6,401 nt of DNA from Candidatus Levyibacteriota bacterium. GTDB taxonomy: Bacteria > Patescibacteria > Microgenomatia > Levybacterales > UBA12049. Each line of letters starts with the position of its first letter. Position 1 is the first letter of the stretch. The position numbers and the translations under genes are program-made. The stretch spans positions 1 to 6,401 of the forward strand of contig PPGL01000057.1 of assembly GCA_003173915.1 (NCBI GenBank), in the 5' to 3' direction. A model generated the notes under the pieces. It searched no databases, was not told the DNA's origin, and saw nothing but the letters and a program-made list of their open reading frames with translations. Shown piece after piece: positions 1 through 5,700 of the stretch.

Positions 1-754
1 TTGAAGGAGTGACTCCCAAATCTTGTGGTTTTACCAAAACAATACGCGGATTTACAGGAACACTTGGCAGTCGAATAATTCGAGATGCAATAATTTTATT
101 TTTGTCTTTATCATCAGGAAATCCTACGATAACAACGCGTTCTCCTTGTTGAATTTTTGAAAATCCGGATTTTACAATTCCTGTTGTTTTTCCATAGACA
201 TATGTTTTTGTAAAGTTTTCTATTTCGATAGGAATATCCTTTTTATCAAGAGTCGTTATCGTAACAATATAATTGTCATTGTCAATTCCAGTGACAGCGC
301 CGTTAAATACTTCTGGCAAAGACATGACATCGACAAAACGTGCAAGAATTCTTCGAGACTCTTTATTGTATAACCCTAAAATCCCAACGGTTGATCCTTT
401 GGTAATATCAGAAATTCCAAAACTTTTGGAGTTGGTTGGTGATGAGAATTTTGTTAATTCGTCAACATCTATAAAGACAATATTTCCATGAATATCTGTG
501 ACAGACAGTTGGGTTTCGGCAACATCTGTAACTGTCCCAATAATTCCTTCTTTATCAACAAGTTTTAACTGCGCAACTCGAGATGCAATTCTATCTTTTA
601 ATTCGTCAATTTGTTGTGTCAGGGTTGCATCTGTTGTTGGAGTAGGAGAGGAGGCAACAGTAGGTGTTGCAGTTACCCTTGGTGTTACTGCTAGCGCGTA
701 TGCATTTGATGTTGATGCAAGAATTAAAATGATTGCAAATACTATTTTTTTCAT
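1..754 (-). CDS. Exported protein with two DUF5666-like repeats (C-terminus beyond the window)
   Basis: The reading frame is open from the ATG at 754 to the left edge, giving 251 residues with no stop, so the C-terminus is missing. Residues 1-20 form a signal peptide: MKK, a hydrophobic stretch, then a likely cleavage site after SNAYA. A Thr/Pro-rich linker (about 23-42) and a short helical, possibly coiled-coil segment (about 45-66) follow. Two similar beta-rich units come next, at about 69-143 and 151-229. Each has a G-x-V-T-x-(V/I) opening, a central (I)-(D/E)-(V/I)-(D/E) plus (L/F)TK strand, a G-(S/E)-x-V-x-(I)-(L/V)-G turn and an (I)-x-A-(R/S)-x-(V/I) end. This layout resembles DUF5666, a small beta-barrel-like domain of unknown function common in CPR secreted proteins. 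The start lies 1 nt after the stop of the upstream gene and has no clear Shine-Dalgarno, which suggests translational coupling. The role is unknown; a cell-surface or extracellular location is inferred. Confidence 0.8.
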   Translation of the reverse strand, partial: MKKIVFAIILILASTSNAYALAVTPRVTATPTVASSPTPTTDATLTQQIDELKDRIASRVAQLKLVDKEGIIGTVTDVAETQLSVTDIHGNIVFIDVDELTKFSSPTNSKSFGISDITKGSTVGILGLYNKESRRILARFVDVMSLPEVFNGAVTGIDNDNYIVTITTLDKKDIPIEIENFTKTYVYGKTTGIVKSGFSKIQQGERVVIVGFPDDKDKNKIIASRIIRLPSVPVNPRIVLVKPQDLGVTPS

Positions 755-755
755 A

Positions 756-1181
756 TTAAAAATCATCTGTTGAATAGGTTACCGTAATTGTTTTTGTTGT
801 TTCATTACCAGATGAATCGATTGCAGTGACAACAATTTTATTTTCTCCACTGTCAAGTGTAAGAGTGACTGAATAATTACCTTGGCCACTTGGATTTACG
901 ACTTCATCATCTGTTCCGGTATTCACAATAATTGTTGCATCTGGGACTGTTTTACCACTGATTGTGATTGTTTTGTCTGACACAACAGATTCATCGGCTG
1001 GTTGATCTATAGTCAGAAGAATTCCAGGTTGGGGAGTTGGAGTTGTTTTTTGTAATGTGATTGTTGGAATTTTATATGATGGAATCGATTTTGTTGATTG
1101 ATAAATATAAAATGCTCCTCCTGCAACAACAAGACCTATTAACACAGCAATAAAAGAAAGCACAACTCTTTCAGTTTTCAT
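756..1181 (-). CDS. Membrane-anchored protein with one bacterial Ig-like domain
   Basis: From the ATG at 1181 the protein has 141 residues. A short charged N-terminus (MKTER) is followed by one transmembrane helix (about 7-27), a Pro/Thr-rich linker (about 30-53, containing TTPTPQPG) and a single beta-sandwich domain (about 54-136). That domain has the pattern of bacterial Ig-like or glucodextranase-B-like modules: a P-x-(D/E)-x-x-V opening, ITISGKT, an N-Y-S-V-T-L-T-L strand, a G-E-N-K-I-V-V-T-A turn and strand, and a DSSGN loop. The expected topology is an anchored protein with the Ig domain outside the cell. A GTG at 1205 would add eight residues, but neither start has a Shine-Dalgarno; the ATG puts the positive charges next to the helix in the usual way. 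The stop at 756-758 is 1 nt from the next start, so the two genes form an operon. The role is probably adhesive or structural; no catalytic residues are seen. Confidence 0.8.
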   Translation of the reverse strand: MKTERVVLSFIAVLIGLVVAGGAFYIYQSTKSIPSYKIPTITLQKTTPTPQPGILLTIDQPADESVVSDKTITISGKTVPDATIIVNTGTDDEVVNPSGQGNYSVTLTLDSGENKIVVTAIDSSGNETTKTITVTYSTDDF

Positions 1182-1237
1182 AAGGCGATTAAGATTCAAG
1201 TCCACAAGCAGGAAGAAGTGGGGCTTGATGTAGAGGT

Positions 1238-1266
1238 ATCATAGGCAAAAATACTCGCCTTGTCAA
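1238..1266 (-). promoter_or_regulatory. Sigma70-type promoter for the Ig-like/DUF5666-like operon
   Basis: Read on the minus strand, TTGACA (1266-1261) is followed by a 17-bp spacer and TATGAT (1243-1238). That is a perfect -35 and a five-of-six -10 at the optimal spacing. Transcription should start near 1231, giving a leader of about 50 nt to the ATG at 1181, or about 26 nt to the GTG at 1205. The -35 shares bases with the -35 of the plus-strand promoter. Confidence 0.7.
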
Positions 1267-1289
1267 TAACAGCTTCCTTGTGGTAGGAT
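1260..1289 (+). promoter_or_regulatory. Divergent promoter for the MBL-like gene, predicted leaderless
   Basis: TTGTCA (1260-1265), an 18-bp spacer and TAGGAT (1284-1289) form a plausible sigma70-type promoter. A start 7 nt after the -10 falls on the A of the ATG at 1296, so the mRNA would have no leader. The AGGA at 1285-1288 looks like a Shine-Dalgarno at good spacing from the ATG, but it lies inside the -10 box. It could act as a ribosome-binding site only if transcription starts further upstream. Confidence 0.45.
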
Positions 1290-1295
1290 ACCTGT

Positions 1296-1817
1296 ATGGA
1301 AATCTCCAAACTTTCCGAATCAGCAGTAAAAATCAAAAGTAAAACAGCAGTGTTTGGCATTAATCCGGTAGGTGCTAAAGCAAAAGTAGCACTTGATGGA
1401 GCATTTTTTTTACAGCATACAGTTTCTCCAGAAACAATTTCTGCAGAAGAAGAGACACTCATTGTTAACGGTCCAGGAGAATATGAAGTTAAAGGAGTAA
1501 AGTTTACTGGACATGGAAAAGGAGAGGATATTTCCTACAGTGGTCGTATTGATAGCATGGTTGTGTTTGTTGTTAAAGCAACTGCTCTTGCAAAATCAAA
1601 AGATGCTGTGCAAGATTGTCAGGTTCTTCTTCTTGAAGTAGATGGACCCGTTGAAGAAAATTTGCTTGCAGCAAGTAATGCGCAGGTTGCAATTCTTTTC
1701 GGGAATGAAGCAGTAAGCGCTGCAAAACAACTCGGCAAAGAAGTGTCTCCTGTTACAAAATACGTGATAACGCGAGACAAACTTCCAACCGAAACAGAAA
1801 TTGTTGTCCTTAGTTAA
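1296..1817 (+). CDS. Degenerate metallo-beta-lactamase-fold-like protein
   Basis: This is a 173-residue soluble protein without signal peptide or membrane helix. An in-frame TAG at 1284-1286 makes the ATG at 1296 the only sensible start. The N-terminus (MEISKL, then VKIKSKTAVFGINP) resembles the first strands of UlaG-like or Lactamase_B_3 proteins, where the usual reading is a G-H-(S/A)-(C/S)-F-x-(I/L) strand followed by TDP. The stretch NGPGEYEVKGVKFTG (58-72) matches the (S/N)GPGEYE(I/V)KG segment of those enzymes well, and LLLEVDG (111-117) fits their (I)-x-(I/L)-E-x-D-G strand. The HxHxDH metal-binding motif is absent, the HLGDLG-type segment is missing and the Asp of TDP is Asn, so metal-dependent hydrolysis is unlikely. 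The C-terminal part (AKQLG, then KYVITRD) matches the last helix and strand of the family only loosely. dnaB lies 71 nt downstream on the same strand with no terminator between, so they may be co-transcribed. Family assignment is moderate; the function is unknown and possibly structural or regulatory. Confidence 0.6.
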   Translation: MEISKLSESAVKIKSKTAVFGINPVGAKAKVALDGAFFLQHTVSPETISAEEETLIVNGPGEYEVKGVKFTGHGKGEDISYSGRIDSMVVFVVKATALAKSKDAVQDCQVLLLEVDGPVEENLLAASNAQVAILFGNEAVSAAKQLGKEVSPVTKYVITRDKLPTETEIVVLS

Positions 1818-1888
1818 ATTGATTCTTGTGCCTCTAGAAAAGTTGCCGTAAATCTGCTACATTGCAAGGTACGCTATCGCGAATTTTT

Positions 1889-3238
1889 ATGGCACATGTA
1901 AAAGTTCCTCCATCAAATATCGAAGCCGAACAAAGTGTCCTTGGTGCAATTCTTATTGATCGTGATGCAATTAATACTTCGGCAGGACTTATTAATGCTG
2001 CTGATTTTTATAACGAAATTAACGGCATTATTTTTGATGCAATGCTTGAACTTTCTGAAGAGAGAAAGCCAATTGATATTGTTACGTTGACTGCACAGCT
2101 TAAGAAAAAGAAAAAATACACAGAGGTTGGGCCGTCTTATATTTCAGAACTCGTGAATATTGTTCCAACTGCTGCAAATGTTGAGCATTATGCACGTCTT
2201 ATTAAAGAAGCATCAACAAAGCGTTCGTTAATAAAAATGTCCTCAGAAGTATCGACAATGTGTTTTTCGGAAGATAAAGAGTTAAAAGATATTTTAGAAT
2301 CTGCCGAATCAACAGTATTTTCTATTTCTCAGGGAAATATTGTCAGAGGTTTTACAGCAATTAAAGATTCCTTGACTGCAAGTTTTGATAGAATTGATGC
2401 ACTTCACAAAACCGGTGCCGGACTTCGTGGCATTGCAAGTGGTTTTTCTGGTCTTGATGGTATGCTTTCTGGATTTCAGCAGTCAAATCTTATTATTTTA
2501 GCAGCTAGGCCAGGACAAGGTAAAACCGCAATGGCAATAAATATCGCACAGCATGTAGCAATTAAAGAAAAAAAACCAGTTGGCATTTTTTCTTTGGAAA
2601 TGAGCCAAGAAGAACTTGTTGATAGACTTCTTGTTGGGCAAGCAGATGTTGATGCATGGAAATTAAAAACAGGAAGGCTTTCTGAAAATGATTTTACCAA
2701 ACTTTCTGAGGCAATGGGACAACTTGCAGAAGCTGAAATTTACATAGACGATACTCCTGGAATTTCGATTCATGAAATGCGAACAAAAGCCCGTCGATTA
2801 CAACTTGAACATGGAATTGGACTCTTGATTGTTGATTATTTACAGCTCGTTGACCCAGGGAGAAAAGTTGAGAACCGCGTACAAGAGGTATCTGTTGTTT
2901 CTAAATTCTTGAAAAATATTGCTCGCGAACTCAAAATTCCCGTGATTTCTCTTTCTCAGCTGAATCGTACGGTTGAGCATCGGGAAAAGGGGAGACCACA
3001 ACTTTCTGATTTGCGTGAGTCAGGCTCTATAGAACAAGATGCTGATGTTGTTATGTTCTTGTATCGCCCGGAAGAAGAAGATCAGCTTGGGCAAAATGTA
3101 AAACAAGTAAAGCTTATTGTTGCAAAGCATAGAAATGGAGCAGTTGGGGAGATAGACTTAATGTTTCGTGGAGATAGAATTAAATTCTATGATTTGGAGA
3201 AAAAAAGAGATGATGTCCTTGTTGCTTCTGGAGTCTAA
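1889..3238 (+). CDS. dnaB: Replicative DNA helicase DnaB
   Basis: This is a complete 449-residue DnaB, close to the usual length for the family. It is the ring-shaped hexameric 5'-3' helicase that unwinds DNA at the replication fork and works with primase. The N-terminal domain (about 5-105) opens with the family hallmark PPSNIEAEQSVLGAIL. After a linker the RecA-like domain begins near 180. Visible motifs are Walker A, ARPGQGKT (206-213); the catalytic Glu in SLEMS (Glu237); Walker B, LLIVDYLQL (312-320, Asp316); motif H3, ISLSQLNR (353-360); LSDLRESGSIEQDAD (372-386); and the arginine-finger segment KHRNG (413-417). No intein interrupts these motifs, although DnaB is a frequent intein host. 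The frame also allows a TTG start at 1862 (nine extra residues), but the ATG at 1889 gives the normal MxxxKVPPSN-type N-terminus. Neither has a Shine-Dalgarno, and I see no convincing promoter in the gap before it. The stop overlaps that of the convergent gene. Confidence 0.97.
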   Translation: MAHVKVPPSNIEAEQSVLGAILIDRDAINTSAGLINAADFYNEINGIIFDAMLELSEERKPIDIVTLTAQLKKKKKYTEVGPSYISELVNIVPTAANVEHYARLIKEASTKRSLIKMSSEVSTMCFSEDKELKDILESAESTVFSISQGNIVRGFTAIKDSLTASFDRIDALHKTGAGLRGIASGFSGLDGMLSGFQQSNLIILAARPGQGKTAMAINIAQHVAIKEKKPVGIFSLEMSQEELVDRLLVGQADVDAWKLKTGRLSENDFTKLSEAMGQLAEAEIYIDDTPGISIHEMRTKARRLQLEHGIGLLIVDYLQLVDPGRKVENRVQEVSVVSKFLKNIARELKIPVISLSQLNRTVEHREKGRPQLSDLRESGSIEQDADVVMFLYRPEEEDQLGQNVKQVKLIVAKHRNGAVGEIDLMFRGDRIKFYDLEKKRDDVLVASGV

Positions 3239-3495
3239 GCAGCAATAGGTTGATCAAGTAACCCGCGAACTTTAGAATTAATATTTTCTATTGGAGTTAC
3301 CTTCTTTCCCATGTTGTAATATCTTCTAAAACGATCTAAAAAAGACGTTTCACTCAGATGTCCACTAACATATCCTGCTAATTCAATAAAAATATTTTGC
3401 TCTGTTCCTTCAAAAGCTTGCATGACATAAGCGATATACATTGCTGCTCTTATTTGGTTTTTACTGTTTCTTCTAGTTTTCAAAGTATCTTGCAT
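3235..3495 (-). CDS. Hypothetical 86-residue protein
   Basis: I do not recognise this protein. It is basic at the N-terminus (QDTLKTRRNSKNQIR), then probably mostly alpha-helical (residues about 14-44, with AAMYIAYVMQAFEG; and about 49-63, with SETSFLDRFRRYYNM), with no signal peptide or clear membrane span. Its composition looks like that of a real protein, and no longer gene competes for the stretch. It lies 56 nt downstream of the 657-residue gene on the same strand with no terminator hairpin, so the two are probably co-transcribed. The ATG at 3495 has no Shine-Dalgarno. The frame stays open upstream to 3627 but holds no ATG, GTG or TTG before 3495, and the far end of that extension is Cys-rich and unlike the rest. 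Its TAG stop overlaps the TAA of dnaB on the opposite strand. Confidence 0.6.
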   Translation of the reverse strand: MQDTLKTRRNSKNQIRAAMYIAYVMQAFEGTEQNIFIELAGYVSGHLSETSFLDRFRRYYNMGKKVTPIENINSKVRGLLDQPIAA

Positions 3496-3551
3496 AAATA
3501 GTGCAAACGGTTCTTCAAGGGGGATTAGTATTTTATCAATACAGGATAGTT

Positions 3552-5525
3552 TTATACAAGAGAAACTAGATTTCTTTCTCCTGCCGAGGTGTATGCAAGG
3601 ATGAATCTCTGTAATATATATATAACATCATCCAATGTATCAAGTGGGTTAGACGAGGCAAAAGCATTATGCTTATCAGGACGAATACGATAGGTAAGGG
3701 CACTCAGCAGTTGTAATGCTCGTTCTTTTGCTGCTGCATAGCTATTTGGAAACATGTTTCGTACAGCATCACTTGCCGTAGTAATTGTTATACCGTTTTG
3801 AGAAGAAATAGTAAAAAAGAAGTTTTGATCTATGTTTGGAATAACGGGGTCAGTAAGAAAACTATCAATGCTAAGTCCAGTTGGTTCGAGAGCAAAATGT
3901 GCATCAAATACGTGTCGTGTATCATCTGCGCGCCTTGTCATATCCGTCTCTATTTCAAGCCAGGAGTTGTCACGACTCTCAAGACGTGCGGGAGCAGTAA
4001 CAGGAAAATCTTCATTTTCCACATTTCCCAAGGCTGTCAAAAATATCCGCTGTAGTAACTCCTGTCCCTCAGATGTTGCTCCAGGAGAGTCTTTTATGCT
4101 TAGTCTTGCAATGTGGCTTGCTATTGACTGTATTCTTTCTATCTGTTTTTGAGTTGGACTAACAGAAAATGCTGCCTCTCTCTGTCTTTGATTTCTAATA
4201 CCTGCTGTCTGCCGGGGTGAAGTGTCTGGATAGGTTTTATCTGCCGGGTTAACAAGTAACACATCGATAATACTTCCGTCAGGAAGTCTTGCTGTGCAGA
4301 TAATATCATCTGTTTCACTGAGTTCTAAAGAAACTCTTCCTGCTTCCTCAATAGCCATCTGTCCGGTAAATCGTCCAGGGTGTGTTTTACTTTCCTGAAA
4401 AAAACTGACATGTTGCAATAATTGTGAGAGCGCCGCAAGCTTTTTATCTATGGGAGATACTCGTTCAGGAGGCTCAACTTGGTGGGAAGTTTTGTCCGGG
4501 TGTTCATACCTAGGAATAGGATTTGCTGTGTAGAGTGGAGAAGAAGGGTCGGGTTGCCTGGGTTTTGGTAGATTTGCATGCGGGAATTGTTTTAATATTT
4601 TTTGTTCCTCTGGTGTTAGTCGACGCAAAGCTCTTTGATAAGAAATTGCACTAATAGGCGAGTATGCAATTCGTAGTCCTATAAAAAAAACATCTTTTGC
4701 TTTTTCTACAAGTCTATTCCTTCTTTTCGGTTGTGGTTCTATTGCAGGTAATTTAGGCAATTCACGAGTTTGGAAACTTTCTATCCATTCTCTTTCTCTC
4801 ATTTCTGGAGATTGAGTGGAAGGGTGGAGAAAAGGACGATTCAAGACTTCAGGTAAAGCAGGGAAAGGTTGAGAATAGTTAGGCGGGTGGGGTGTGTAAA
4901 ATGCGGCAATACGATCTGTTGCAGTAATTGTGGATACGGTACTTGTTGGTGGAAGATTCAAATCAGATTGTAGTGGAATTTTACCTGATGGAGTAAGTGG
5001 TGGTTCTGCTATTTGTTTTTCTTGTTGTTGAGGAGCGTTTGTTGCAGCTGGTGCAGAGTTTGTTGTAGCAGAAAGTATTGCTGGAGGCATATCATTTCGC
5101 ATAAAAAGTGGAAGACTATCTGGACTTATAAGAGAAGCAACAGAGAGAGAATAGGGTTTGGGAGGAGTCTCCTCTACATATATATTTTGTTGAGTAGGTT
5201 GACTTGGCTGTTCACTTGGAGACGATTTATATAACGGGGCATTAAAAAATAATGCAAGTGATTGGGAATTAATTCCTGCATCTGGTAGGGATGGTTGCGA
5301 AGGAGATTCTGACTCTTCTGGCTGTGAGGGAGTTTGTCTTGGTAGCCTTGGGTAAGAAGAGGAAGGCGTTGATCCGTTTATTCTTTCGCGAACTTGTAAA
5401 GCATTTGTATGAAAGCCACCTAATGTTTCAGTGGCCCAGCGCGATTTAGAATCAGATAGATTTGCTCCTGAAGTGTTTGGAATAGCTTTTGAAGGTTGTT
5501 TAGATTCTGGTGTTACAGATGACAT
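3552..5525 (-). CDS. Large unrecognised protein: Pro/Ser-rich disordered half plus C-terminal domain
   Basis: The protein has 657 residues. An in-frame TAA at 5543-5541 with no other start codon before 5525 fixes the ATG. No signal peptide, lipobox or clear membrane helix is seen; residues 277-295 (DVFFIGLRIAYSPISA) are only mildly hydrophobic. Residues 1 to about 270 are rich in Pro, Ser, Gln and Thr (runs such as SQPEESESPSQPS and EQPSQPTQQN) and are probably disordered. A basic patch follows (PKRRNRLVEKAK, 266-277). Residues about 356-657 look folded: helix (IDKKLAALSQLLQHV), beta strands (GRFTGQMAIEEAGRVSLEL, then GSIIDVLLVNP), helices (460-475 and 485-500), beta strands (522-582) and a final helical pair (586-612, 630-648). 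I find no catalytic motif or named domain. The pattern resembles a scaffold, adaptor or effector-like protein, but this is only analogy. An AAGGA lies 10 nt before the ATG and is a weak Shine-Dalgarno candidate. Confidence 0.85.
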   Translation of the reverse strand: MSSVTPESKQPSKAIPNTSGANLSDSKSRWATETLGGFHTNALQVRERINGSTPSSSYPRLPRQTPSQPEESESPSQPSLPDAGINSQSLALFFNAPLYKSSPSEQPSQPTQQNIYVEETPPKPYSLSVASLISPDSLPLFMRNDMPPAILSATTNSAPAATNAPQQQEKQIAEPPLTPSGKIPLQSDLNLPPTSTVSTITATDRIAAFYTPHPPNYSQPFPALPEVLNRPFLHPSTQSPEMREREWIESFQTRELPKLPAIEPQPKRRNRLVEKAKDVFFIGLRIAYSPISAISYQRALRRLTPEEQKILKQFPHANLPKPRQPDPSSPLYTANPIPRYEHPDKTSHQVEPPERVSPIDKKLAALSQLLQHVSFFQESKTHPGRFTGQMAIEEAGRVSLELSETDDIICTARLPDGSIIDVLLVNPADKTYPDTSPRQTAGIRNQRQREAAFSVSPTQKQIERIQSIASHIARLSIKDSPGATSEGQELLQRIFLTALGNVENEDFPVTAPARLESRDNSWLEIETDMTRRADDTRHVFDAHFALEPTGLSIDSFLTDPVIPNIDQNFFFTISSQNGITITTASDAVRNMFPNSYAAAKERALQLLSALTYRIRPDKHNAFASSNPLDTLDDVIYILQRFILAYTSAGERNLVSLV

Positions 5526-5539
5526 AAGTTCTAGTTCCT

Positions 5540-5568
5540 TTTACACAATTTGCAAGAGAATACTCCAA
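5540..5568 (-). promoter_or_regulatory. Possible promoter for the 657-residue gene
   Basis: On the minus strand TTGGAG (5568-5563) is followed by a 17-bp spacer and TGTAAA (5545-5540), each matching consensus at four of six positions. The predicted start near 5533 would leave a leader of only about 8 nt, and the AAGGA would then lie mostly upstream of the transcript. The match is modest and could be chance in AT-rich DNA. Confidence 0.3.
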
Positions 5569-5594
5569 ACCCTAAAAGTATCTGTTGGAAAAGA

Positions 5595-5641
5595 CGTAAA
5601 CTGGGAGTAATAACATAGTAAGATTTACGCCGGGAGTTATT
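5595..5641. repeat. Short interleaved repeats in the divergent intergenic region
   Basis: Two inverted pairs interleave: CGTAAA (5595-5600) with TTTACG (5624-5629), and AATAAC (5609-5614) with GTTATT (5636-5641). A direct repeat overlaps them: CTGGGAGTAAT (5601-5611) and CCGGGAGTTAT (5630-5640), 29 bp apart, with nine of eleven bases identical. This could be a paired operator about three helical turns apart between the two divergent genes, or a small RNA fold. Arms of 6 bp are short enough that chance remains possible. Confidence 0.35.
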
Positions 5642-5658
5642 GGTGAATAGATAACTTC

Positions 5659-5695
5659 TTGACAAAATCAACCTTACATGAAAAGCTAATATAGT
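5659..5695 (+). promoter_or_regulatory. Possible promoter for the anchored glycosidase-like gene
   Basis: A perfect TTGACA lies at 5659-5664 and -10-like TAATAT (5687-5692) and TATAGT (5690-5695) lie just before the ATG at 5701. The spacers are 22 and 25 bp, longer than normal, so these elements may not work as a pair. If TATAGT is the -10, the transcript would be leaderless or nearly so, as predicted for the gene at 1296. Confidence 0.3.
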
Positions 5696-5700
5696 AACTC

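Noticed and set aside
273..773. Two plus-strand ORFs (72 and 91 codons) opposite the DUF5666-like gene
   Set aside because: They lie antisense to a continuous frame with signal peptide and repeated domains, and have low-complexity, unprotein-like composition.
1196..1462. Minus-strand 88-codon ORF across the divergent promoter region
   Set aside because: It covers both predicted promoters and the start of the MBL-like gene, and its product looks like a shadow of that gene.
1862..1888. TTG start adding nine residues to DnaB
   Set aside because: The ATG at 1889 gives the normal DnaB N-terminus, and the extra residues have no family counterpart or Shine-Dalgarno.
2476..2700. Minus-strand 74-codon ORF inside dnaB
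   Set aside because: It is antisense to the highly conserved Walker A region of dnaB and has no support of its own.
1889..3238. Intein in dnaB
   Set aside because: Walker A, Walker B and later motifs are uninterrupted and spaced as in an ordinary DnaB.
3496..3627. 86-residue gene as a frameshifted continuation of the 657-residue protein
   Set aside because: The small gene's frame is open back to 3627, overlapping the large gene's end, but the extension is Cys-rich. No slippery site is evident, and the large protein ends naturally after a helix.
3798..4152. Two overlapping plus-strand ORFs within the 657-residue gene
   Set aside because: They are antisense shadows of a long frame with a defined start; their composition is Cys- and Ser-rich and inconsistent.
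5013..5234. Plus-strand 73-codon ORF opposite the Pro/Ser-rich region
   Set aside because: Its Cys/Arg/Trp-rich product is what antisense reading of this composition gives.
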